A stretch of DNA of 8,408 nucleotides from Chloroflexota bacterium (GTDB taxonomy: Bacteria > Chloroflexota > Ktedonobacteria > Ktedonobacterales > Ktedonobacteraceae): NCBI GenBank assembly GCA_902810755.1, contig CADDYT010000212.1, positions 1 to 8,408 of the forward strand. Direction: 5' to 3'. Under the pieces are notes generated by a model. It searched no databases. It was not told where the DNA came from and saw only the letters and a list, made by a program, of their open reading frames with translations. Below, in pieces: positions 1 through 5,870 of the stretch. Positions within the stretch are counted from its first letter, which is position 1. Each line of letters starts with the position of its first letter. A program made the translations under genes and the position numbers.

Positions 1-45
1 GGGTGGCCTGCCTGGCCTTCGCACGGGCTTAAGTGAACGCCTCTG

Positions 46-114
46 GGGGTGGCCCTCCTCTAGACGGGCGGCTCGTGCCCCCTGGGGAGCCATCGTCTAT
101 AGTAGGGCCACCCC
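46..114. repeat. Long imperfect palindrome in intergenic DNA upstream of the WD40 gene
   Basis: Two 21-nt arms, 46-66 (starting GGGGTGGCCCT) and 94-114 (ending AGGGCCACCCC), are reverse complements with two mismatches. Inside them GGCTC (70-74) and GAGCC (87-91) can extend the stem. The element could fold as a long GC-rich hairpin or cruciform. It has no following T-run, so it is not a standard intrinsic terminator. The window also opens with GGGTGGCC at 1-8, the same sequence as the outer tip of the arm, which may be part of a neighbouring copy. I read it as a dispersed intergenic palindrome or a strong structural element. I see no convincing gene in bases 1-236 and no clear promoter. Confidence 0.7.
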
Positions 115-236
115 TGGCGGCTGGCCTGCTCGCTTTCGTTTTGCTGTGTCTTTCTGCTTCACTCATCCATTTCTCAATCTCTTACGTACATCAGCAAGAA
201 AAACCGTTACATGGGTGAGAACAGGGGTGCAGCGTT

Positions 237-1238
237 ATGAAACGATTTTCTTGCTGGTTTGCTGTATTACTGCTTTTGCCGCTACTGGCGGCCTGCTCGC
301 AGGCGCAGCCGGGCGGGACGACGATGGTGACAAGGTATGACGATCAGGCCAGTCCGGTACAGGGGATTGCGTGGTCGCCGGACGGCAAGCGTATTGCTGC
401 CGCGCTGCTGGATGGGCCGGTAGCAATTGTGGATGCCAGCAATGGCAAGGAACTGGCGCGCTACATGGGTCACAGACAGCAGATGGGAACGGTGGCGTGG
501 TCGCCGGATGGCAAATATATCGCCTCTGGTGGCATGGATAAACAGGTGCAGGTATGGGATGCGGGGAGCGAGAGGCGTCTCTATACCCATCACGAGCAGA
601 ATGGCAGCATTGCCGCTCTCGCCTGGTCGCCCGATAGCAGTCGTGTGGCCTCGGCCAGTTATGATGGCACGGTGCAGGTCTTCGATGCCCTCACTGGCGC
701 GCACACGCTCGTCTATCGCGGGCATAGCGGCTCCGTGACGGCGCTGGCGTGGTCGCCGGATGGGGCGCGCATCGCTTCCGGCGGCTATGACGACACGGTG
801 CAGGTCTGGAGCGCGCAGACGGGCCGGACGCTGCTCGTCTATCGCGGCCACACGACGCACATTGCCTCGCTGGCGTGGTCACCGGACGGGACGCGCATTG
901 CTTCTGGCTCCAACTACCCCGATACGCGCACCATGCAGGTCTGGACGGTTGGTGACACTGGCAATCCGGGAAACGCGCCAAAGTTGCTCTTCAGCTATCA
1001 GGGCGTCTCCATCAGTATCGCCAGCATCGCGTGGTCGCCGGACGGCAAGCGCCTGCTTTACGCCGACGGGGCCAACCTCGACATGGCCGAAGCCAGCAAC
1101 GGCAATCTCATCTTCAAGTATACCTACAGCCAGCCTGATGATGGCCAGCAACTACCCCTCGACATGGTTCTCTGGTCGCCCACCGGCAAAAGCATCGCCT
1201 TCTCCGCTGTCGGTCTCATCATCTGGCAGGTGACGTAG
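237..1238 (+). CDS. WD40-repeat lipoprotein, single predicted seven-bladed beta-propeller
   Basis: This is a 333-residue exported protein. The N-terminus is a lipoprotein signal peptide: basic start MKR, hydrophobic core at about residues 5-18, and lipobox LAAC at 17-20, so Cys20 should be the lipidated residue of the mature protein. The rest is seven WD40 units, each with an AWSPDG-like motif (Trp at 46, 88, 130, 172, 214, 266 and 313). Five are spaced exactly 42 residues apart, and several end in VQVW or VQVF. Seven blades make one closed propeller with little else after the lipid anchor. WD40 propellers are non-catalytic binding platforms, so the likely role is binding a protein or ligand at the outer membrane face. 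The ATG at 237 has a weak AGGGG (223-227) nine bases upstream. The last two blades are longer and more diverged. The ligand cannot be read from the sequence. Confidence 0.93.
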   Translation: MKRFSCWFAVLLLLPLLAACSQAQPGGTTMVTRYDDQASPVQGIAWSPDGKRIAAALLDGPVAIVDASNGKELARYMGHRQQMGTVAWSPDGKYIASGGMDKQVQVWDAGSERRLYTHHEQNGSIAALAWSPDSSRVASASYDGTVQVFDALTGAHTLVYRGHSGSVTALAWSPDGARIASGGYDDTVQVWSAQTGRTLLVYRGHTTHIASLAWSPDGTRIASGSNYPDTRTMQVWTVGDTGNPGNAPKLLFSYQGVSISIASIAWSPDGKRLLYADGANLDMAEASNGNLIFKYTYSQPDDGQQLPLDMVLWSPTGKSIAFSAVGLIIWQVT

Positions 1239-1251
1239 CACACGGAATCTC

Positions 1252-1291
1252 TAGTTGCCGATTGATCGCGCGCGCGATCAATCGGCAACTA
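1252..1291. repeat. Perfect 40-bp palindrome between convergent genes, possible bidirectional terminator hairpin
   Basis: Bases 1252-1271 are the exact reverse complement of 1272-1291, with no mismatch and no spacer. The arm begins TAGTTGCCGATTGATC, and the centre is ten bases of alternating CG (1267-1276). The element begins 13 bases after the WD40 stop codon and contains the last four codons and the TGA stop (1278-1280) of the opposing gene. In RNA from either strand it would form a hairpin of up to 20 bp, so stopping transcription from both sides is the simplest role. Neither side has a T-run, so classic intrinsic termination is uncertain. A dispersed repeat or protein-binding site is the alternative. 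Confidence 0.75.
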
Positions 1292-2171
1292 CGGGCGGCA
1301 AGTCCGCCGCGTATGCGCGTACGGTCTGGCCGTAGGCGGTTTCCTCGAAGAGGGTGAGCAACTCGTCGAAATGGGTGTCGACCTGCGTGGTGAGGGTGGC
1401 GATGCGGTCGAGCAGGGCGAAGTCGTCGTTGGTCAGATCGGCCTCCGGCTTTGTGAGCAGTTCGCCCCGGTCGTCGTTGCCGAGCAGTTCGAGTTTGTTG
1501 AGCGCGGCGAAGTCGTGGAGCAGGGCGTAGCGGATGGGCGGCATGCCAATATCGGTGTCGCTATCGCCGAAGCTGTCGGGGTTGAGTTCGCCGGAGCGGC
1601 AGCGCAGCCAGGCGTCTCCGGCCAGCCGATAGGGGTCGTCGGGGCCGATATCGAGCGTGTCAAAGGTGATATTTCTGAGCTGCCTCTGCATGTCATCGAT
1701 CCAGGGGTCGGCCAGAATCCAGCGTTGTTGTCCCTCGTGCCAGTATTCGGCGATACGATGGTCGTAGAAGCGCGGGCTGGAGAAGTAGCCGCCAAAGCCG
1801 ACGCGCAGCCGGGCCGGAATGCCCTGATGGCGCAGCATGGAGACGAGCAAGACGGCAAAGTTGCGACAGATAGCCCCGATGCGCAGCGCAGGCGGACGCG
1901 CAACGGTCAGCGGGGCCGCCTGCCGCTGTTGAATGCGTTGTAGCAGCGCCTCGACCCGGTGCAGGCCGAAGCGCGTGTTATCGATCTCATCCGGTTCGAC
2001 ATGATACTGTTGCAGGAGAAAAACGTAAGGCGCGATCAGCGTTCCCTGCACCACCCGCGCCAGGCCTGCGATATCGTGAGGCAGGTCATCGTACAATACG
2101 GCGCATGTTCCAGGGTCGGTGAACATACTTTGCCGACGATAGTAGTCCAGCACTCGCGTTTCAACCATCAT
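1278..2171 (-). CDS. Transglutaminase-like cysteine protease-fold protein
   Basis: This is a cytoplasmic-looking protein of 297 residues with no signal peptide or membrane helix. The centre carries a transglutaminase-core signature: Cys102 in GAICRNFA, followed by VSMLRHQGIPARLRVGFGGY, then His138 in YDHRIAEYWH and Asp155 in WILADPWID. This is the Cys-His-Asp triad order of the papain-like transglutaminase fold. Bacterial members of this superfamily may be proteases, amidases or cross-linkers, so the substrate is unknown. The N-terminal ~85 residues and the helical C-terminal ~110 residues match nothing I recognise. The frame opens at 2213, but a strong AAAGGAG (2175-2181) lies just before two adjacent ATGs at 2171 and 2168. 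I use 2171; 2168 has better RBS spacing (six bases) and is equally possible. The gene is divergent from the kinase and convergent with the WD40 gene, and its last codons lie inside the 40-bp palindrome. Confidence 0.85.
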   Translation of the reverse strand: MMVETRVLDYYRRQSMFTDPGTCAVLYDDLPHDIAGLARVVQGTLIAPYVFLLQQYHVEPDEIDNTRFGLHRVEALLQRIQQRQAAPLTVARPPALRIGAICRNFAVLLVSMLRHQGIPARLRVGFGGYFSSPRFYDHRIAEYWHEGQQRWILADPWIDDMQRQLRNITFDTLDIGPDDPYRLAGDAWLRCRSGELNPDSFGDSDTDIGMPPIRYALLHDFAALNKLELLGNDDRGELLTKPEADLTNDDFALLDRIATLTTQVDTHFDELLTLFEETAYGQTVRAYAADLPPVVAD

Positions 2172-2174
2172 AGA

Positions 2175-2181
2175 CTCCTTT
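2175..2181 (-). promoter_or_regulatory. Ribosome-binding site that sets the transglutaminase-like start
   Basis: On the - strand this reads AAAGGAG. It is three bases before the ATG at 2171 and six before the ATG at 2168. No comparable site precedes the upstream ATG at 2213, so translation most likely begins at the ATG pair, giving MMVETR or MVETR as the N-terminus. Confidence 0.7.
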
Positions 2182-2250
2182 CGGCCTTCTGTATACGCTC
2201 CAATCCGTCTCAAATTGACCTGAGCGAGCTATCTCAAGTGTACATCTTTC

Positions 2251-2273
2251 TACCTGACATCCTGTGTCAGGTA
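2251..2273. promoter_or_regulatory. Candidate operator: 9-5-9 inverted repeat in the divergent spacer
   Basis: TACCTGACA (2251-2259) and TGTCAGGTA (2265-2273) are perfect reverse complements around a five-base spacer. The size and symmetry fit a dimeric helix-turn-helix repressor or activator. It lies 80 bases upstream of the transglutaminase-like start and about 90 bases upstream of the kinase -35 element. On the - strand a TACACT (2237-2242) just downstream could serve as a -10 element, which would place the repeat over the -35 to spacer region of a transglutaminase promoter. That promoter is weakly supported. The binding protein is unknown and no regulator gene is in the window. Confidence 0.55.
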
Positions 2274-2276
2274 TTC

Positions 2277-2295
2277 ATGATATGGCAATGATATG
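2277..2295. repeat. Tandem ATGATATG direct repeats one helical turn apart
   Basis: ATGATATG occurs at 2277-2284 and again at 2288-2295, an 11-bp repeat distance that puts both copies on the same face of the DNA. They directly follow the inverted repeat at 2251-2273. This arrangement is typical of sites for regulators that bind side by side, but the region is AT-rich and chance is not excluded. Confidence 0.3.
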
Positions 2296-2362
2296 TTTGC
2301 CTCGGCCTGCTTCATTGAGCATAAAGCAATGAATCTGCTGTATAAAATGTGAAGTAAACACT

Positions 2363-2390
2363 TTCACTTTCCAGATAAGTATGTTATAGT
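2363..2390 (+). promoter_or_regulatory. Candidate sigma-70-type promoter of the Ser/Thr kinase gene
   Basis: A TTCACT -35 element (2363-2368; four of six matches to TTGACA) and a TATAGT -10 element (2385-2390; five of six matches to TATAAT) are separated by 16 bases in a locally AT-rich stretch. Transcription would start near 2397 and give a leader of about 50 bases. A short inverted repeat, GTGAA (2349-2353) with TTCAC (2363-2367), overlaps the -35 element and could be an operator, although its arms are only five bases. Confidence 0.5.
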
Positions 2391-2433
2391 TCCTTTGTGG
2401 AACGACTTTCCTCGCGTACTTAAATCCCGGTGC

Positions 2434-2440
2434 AGGAGGT
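2434..2440 (+). promoter_or_regulatory. Strong ribosome-binding site of the kinase gene
   Basis: AGGAGGT is a near-perfect anti-16S match, eight bases before the ATG at 2449. It fixes the kinase start and implies efficient translation. Confidence 0.8.
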
Positions 2441-2448
2441 AAGGAAAG

Positions 2449-4356
2449 ATGGCGCTTGAGGGCTTGCAGCTTGACCATTACCGGCTGGTGCAGTTGATTG
2501 GCAGTGGAGGCATGGGCGAGGTGTATCTGGCCGAGGATACACACATTCCGCGACAGGTTGCCGTGAAGGTTGTGCGCAGCGAACTCTCGCCTTACCCCAA
2601 CACGGAGGCGGTGCAGGAATCGGAGCGGCTGTTCAAACGGGAGGCGAAGGCCATTGCCATGCTGGATCATCCCAACATTCTGCCGCTCTACGATTATGGC
2701 GAGGCGAAGGCGCAGGGGCTGGTTTTCACCTACCTGGTGATGCCGTACCGCCCGGAGGGGTCGCTGCCCAACTGGCTGCGCCAGCGCGGCGGCACGTTGC
2801 TTGCCTGGGTGGATGTCGTGCATATCATCGGGCAGGCGGCGGGCGCGCTGCAACACGCGCACGACCATCAGATTATCCACCAGGATGTGAAGCCATCTAA
2901 CTTTCTGATTCGCAACCGGCAGGATAACGAGGGACGGCCCGATCTGCTGCTGGCCGATTTCGGCATCGCGAAATTTGCCAGCGCCACTTCCAGCGTGAGC
3001 CATACTTCGCGCGGCACCCCGACCTATATGGCCCCCGAACAATGGGCTGGCAATCCGCAGGCGGCCAGCGACCAGTACGGGCTGGCGATTATGACCTATG
3101 AGCTGCTGACAGGGCGCGCGCCCTTCAAGGGCGGCAGCGAGCAGATGATGTACCAGCATTTCCATGTCGCCCCCACGCCGCCCTCTCAACTCAACGCGGC
3201 GCTACCGCCGGATGTGGATGAGGTGTTGTTGCGCGCGCTGGCGAAAAATCCCGACGATCGTTTCGCCGCCATCCTCGGCTTCGCGCGAGCGGTGCAGGTG
3301 GCGCTGCTTGAGCCGACGGCCAGCGCGGCGTCGCTTGCCGGGGCGAGCGGCAGTATCACGCCTACCATACCTGCCGCCACGCCGGTCTCTCTGCCCACCC
3401 CGGTCCTGGACTCGACGGAGATTCCGCCCCCTCCGCCGCCGCCATCGTTTACCCCGGCCCCATCAATGCAGGAGTCCGGCTACCTTCCCACTGTGCAGGC
3501 GACTCCATCCCGCCCGGCTGTGGCGCCGGGAGCGTACACGCCGCCGGTCGCCCCTCAGGTTCCAGCGCGCGGGCGCAGCTTCTCCTTCGCCATTATTGGC
3601 CTGCTGGTGGTGCTGGTATTGCTCGTGGGTCTCGTCGGCGGCTACGTCATCACGAATGGTTCCCGCGCCAATCCGACGCCGACGCCGGGGGCCATAACCG
3701 CGAACGGTTCGACCGCCGCGCCGGGGCAGGCGACGGCCACGACTGCCGGCGGCCCCACGACTCCAACAACGCAGACGGGCAACGGGCAAAACGTCAATCC
3801 CTACACCAACAGTAGCGGCACGCTCGTACTGAACGACCCACTGACGGATAACAGCCAGGGCTACAACTGGCAGACGGGAACCAATAGCAACAACGCTTCC
3901 TGCGCCTTTACCGGCAGCGGCTACGAGGTCACGCAGCCCCGACAGGGCTTCTTTCACTCCTGCACCGCCAACAACACGAATTTCAGCAATTTCGTCTTTG
4001 AGGTGCAGGCGACGGTGGTCTCCGGCGATTACATGGGCCTCATCTTCTGCAAGGAGGCGACGAACTCCTACTACATCTTTATTGTCCACATGAACGGTAG
4101 CTACAGCCTGCAGCGCAATGTCGATACCTCACTGGATGATGCGGTAACGCTGGCGAGCGGACAGACCAGCGTAAGCAATACCGATACGCTGGCCGTTGCG
4201 GATCAGAACGGCACTATTGCCCTCTACCTGAATCACCAGTTGCTCAGTACCGTCACCGATAGCGCCTACACGTTCGGCCAGATCGCCGTCCTGGCGGGCA
4301 ATGATACGAACGCGGCTGACGTAATTTTCAGCAACGCGAAGGTCTGGCAGTTATAG
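2449..4356 (+). CDS. Receptor-like Hanks-type Ser/Thr protein kinase with lectin-like extracellular domain
   Basis: This 635-residue protein has an N-terminal PknB-like catalytic domain (about 11-285): Gly loop GSGGMG (18-23), VAVK lysine 40, probable helix-C Glu65, catalytic loop HQDVKPSN with Asp146 and Asn151, DFG at 170-172 and APE at 195-197. The activation segment carries several Thr residues (186, 190, 192). The catalytic Asp is preceded by Gln, not the usual Arg, so activation by loop phosphorylation may differ. A Pro/Ala/Ser-rich juxtamembrane stretch (about 288-375) leads to one membrane helix (about 378-400), then a Thr/Pro/Gly-rich stalk (405-455). The C-terminal ~180 residues form a beta-rich domain resembling the concanavalin-A-like or 3-keto-disaccharide-hydrolase fold, probably outside the cell; Cys485 and Cys505 could form a disulfide. 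No PASTA repeats are present. It probably phosphorylates cytoplasmic proteins in response to an external carbohydrate or polymer. The ligand role and the fold are inferred. Confidence 0.93.
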   Translation: MALEGLQLDHYRLVQLIGSGGMGEVYLAEDTHIPRQVAVKVVRSELSPYPNTEAVQESERLFKREAKAIAMLDHPNILPLYDYGEAKAQGLVFTYLVMPYRPEGSLPNWLRQRGGTLLAWVDVVHIIGQAAGALQHAHDHQIIHQDVKPSNFLIRNRQDNEGRPDLLLADFGIAKFASATSSVSHTSRGTPTYMAPEQWAGNPQAASDQYGLAIMTYELLTGRAPFKGGSEQMMYQHFHVAPTPPSQLNAALPPDVDEVLLRALAKNPDDRFAAILGFARAVQVALLEPTASAASLAGASGSITPTIPAATPVSLPTPVLDSTEIPPPPPPPSFTPAPSMQESGYLPTVQATPSRPAVAPGAYTPPVAPQVPARGRSFSFAIIGLLVVLVLLVGLVGGYVITNGSRANPTPTPGAITANGSTAAPGQATATTAGGPTTPTTQTGNGQNVNPYTNSSGTLVLNDPLTDNSQGYNWQTGTNSNNASCAFTGSGYEVTQPRQGFFHSCTANNTNFSNFVFEVQATVVSGDYMGLIFCKEATNSYYIFIVHMNGSYSLQRNVDTSLDDAVTLASGQTSVSNTDTLAVADQNGTIALYLNHQLLSTVTDSAYTFGQIAVLAGNDTNAADVIFSNAKVWQL

Positions 4357-4376
4357 CTTCCAGGTGTCGTGACATG

Positions 4377-5870
4377 TCAGGGAATGCTGATGCCGCCGGG
4401 GATGGTGTACATGGCCTCGTTGAGGTAGCCGATGCCGGGCTGCGTCGCGCTGGCAAAGACGGGAACGACCTTGCCCTGCACGAATGACATGGCGGTGTAA
4501 TCGCCGACTTTGTTGTTGCCGGAAGCGATCCAGGCGGCGGGGAACGGCCCGGCCAGTGTCTTGCGCGCGCTCCACGTGCTGCCGCCATCAGTTGAGAAGG
4601 AGAAGCCGACCGAGAGCGTGCAGTTGTTGTGGCAGTTCGCGGCATAGTAATAGTACAGCAGGGCGAGATGGGCCGGCGCGCCGGTCGTGCTGCCATCGAT
4701 AGCCAGCCAGGAGACGTAGTAATCGATGCCGCTACCAATGGTCGCAAGCGGGATACGCCGGATGGGCGACCAGTTGGCGCCGTCGGTCGAGGTGGATATG
4801 ACGAGATCGTTGCTCTGGCAGCCCGGCTCGAAGCGGCAATCGACCCAGACCAGATAGGCTTTGCCGGAGCCGTCGGTGGCGGGCGTGAGCAGGATGTTGT
4901 CGCGGAAATAGGCGCTGGCAGGAAACGAGGTCACGGGGGTAATCACGACAGGGCTGCTCCAGCTATTGCCGCCATCATGTGAGCTAAAGACGGTCAGGTC
5001 GCGTTCGTTGCTGCTGCTGATGGGGACGATGACCGTGCCGTCGGGCTGCACAAGGGGATAGCCGCTGGTGCCTGCCGCCTGGTTGATCGTCGTTTTTGCC
5101 GCGCCCCACGTGTGGCCGCCATCCTTCGAGGTACTCATCTGGATCAGGTCGCTGCGGCTGTAATCGTCCCATTCCATGTAGCAGGTGCCATAGAAGGCGC
5201 TGGTGGACGTGTTATCGCACACGAGCCAGTCCTTATCCAGTCCCCCCTGATTGCCCACGTTCGCCACCGTCACCGGTCGTTCCCAGCTCAGGCCGCCGTT
5301 GACGGAGAGACTGACCAGCACGGCAGGGGCGGCGATGCCGCTGGCGGTATAGACGAAGACCACCGTGCCGATCATCCAGGTATCGTGCGCGGCATCGTAG
5401 GCCACAACGGGATCGGTGATGCGATCAAACGGGCCGCCGACCACCCTGGTCGTATCGGGCAGGACGCCATGCTGCCAGTCTACTCCGCCGTCGGGCGAGG
5501 TGGCCCAGCCGATATTCGTGCTGCCCACATCGCGGAAGCGGCCCTCCTGAAAAGCGGCCACGATGGTCGCGCCATAGGAGAAGGTTGATGGCTCAACCTC
5601 CGTCCTGTGCTGGCTGCCACCGCCGCTATAGATGTCGCTGCTGATCTGCACCGGCGCGCTCACAACGGGCGTCGGCGTGGGCGTACTCGTCGGCTGCGTC
5701 TGCACCACCACTGTTGAAGCCGGGGTGCGTCCTGGCGCAGCCGTAGCATCGGGATGAGCAGGCGCTGGCAGCAGGCCGTGTAGCGTAAAGAAGAGAATCA
5801 GCCCCACTGCCAGCACGCCCGCGATCAGCGCGCCGATGCGCCAGTTTCGAGTCATTGTGATTCTCTTCAC
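4377..5870 (-). CDS. Membrane-anchored Asp-box (BNR) beta-propeller protein, sialidase superfamily
   Basis: This 497-residue protein has a basic N-terminus and a hydrophobic segment at about 12-30, acting as a signal anchor or signal peptide. A Thr/Pro stalk follows (about 45-70, with TPTPTP). The remainder carries six Asp-box motifs: SPDGGVDW (125), SVNGGLSW (189), SKDGGHTW (248), SHDGGNSW (297), a shortened STDGANW (361) and STDGGSTW (427), as in a six-bladed sialidase-type propeller. Asp boxes are structural and do not prove sialidase activity. I see no FRIP motif and cannot place the arginine triad, so a non-enzymatic surface-binding role or another glycosidase is quite possible. Translation probably begins at GTG (5868-5870), which overlaps the stop of the upstream oxidase gene as GTGA, with an AAGG seven bases before it. 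An ATG five codons later (5855) is the alternative. The gene ends 20 bp from the convergent kinase gene. Confidence 0.88.
   Translation of the reverse strand: MKRITMTRNWRIGALIAGVLAVGLILFFTLHGLLPAPAHPDATAAPGRTPASTVVVQTQPTSTPTPTPVVSAPVQISSDIYSGGGSQHRTEVEPSTFSYGATIVAAFQEGRFRDVGSTNIGWATSPDGGVDWQHGVLPDTTRVVGGPFDRITDPVVAYDAAHDTWMIGTVVFVYTASGIAAPAVLVSLSVNGGLSWERPVTVANVGNQGGLDKDWLVCDNTSTSAFYGTCYMEWDDYSRSDLIQMSTSKDGGHTWGAAKTTINQAAGTSGYPLVQPDGTVIVPISSSNERDLTVFSSHDGGNSWSSPVVITPVTSFPASAYFRDNILLTPATDGSGKAYLVWVDCRFEPGCQSNDLVISTSTDGANWSPIRRIPLATIGSGIDYYVSWLAIDGSTTGAPAHLALLYYYYAANCHNNCTLSVGFSFSTDGGSTWSARKTLAGPFPAAWIASGNNKVGDYTAMSFVQGKVVPVFASATQPGIGYLNEAMYTIPGGISIP

Noticed and set aside
33..218. 61-codon + strand frame upstream of the WD40 gene
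   Set aside because: It is made largely of the 46-114 palindrome, has no ribosome-binding site and no family resemblance.
237..1238. WD40 gene as a fusion or pseudogene remnant of a longer kinase-WD40 protein
   Set aside because: It has its own lipoprotein signal peptide and exactly seven blades, enough for a closed propeller, with intact start and stop.
1371..1943. 190-codon + strand frame opposite the transglutaminase-like gene
   Set aside because: Biased Val/Glu/Gly composition, no ribosome-binding site and full overlap with a gene that has a catalytic triad; it is a shadow frame.
2275..3189. 304-codon - strand frame across the kinase promoter and kinase domain
   Set aside because: It runs antisense through the conserved kinase motifs and through the intergenic spacer, with no recognisable domain.
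4370..4379. 10-bp palindrome TGACATGTCA in the gap between the convergent kinase and Asp-box genes
   Set aside because: It shares TGACA/TGTCA half-sites with the 2251-2273 repeat, but it is short, spans a stop codon and is far from any promoter, so chance is a fair explanation. It also lacks a T-run needed for a terminator.
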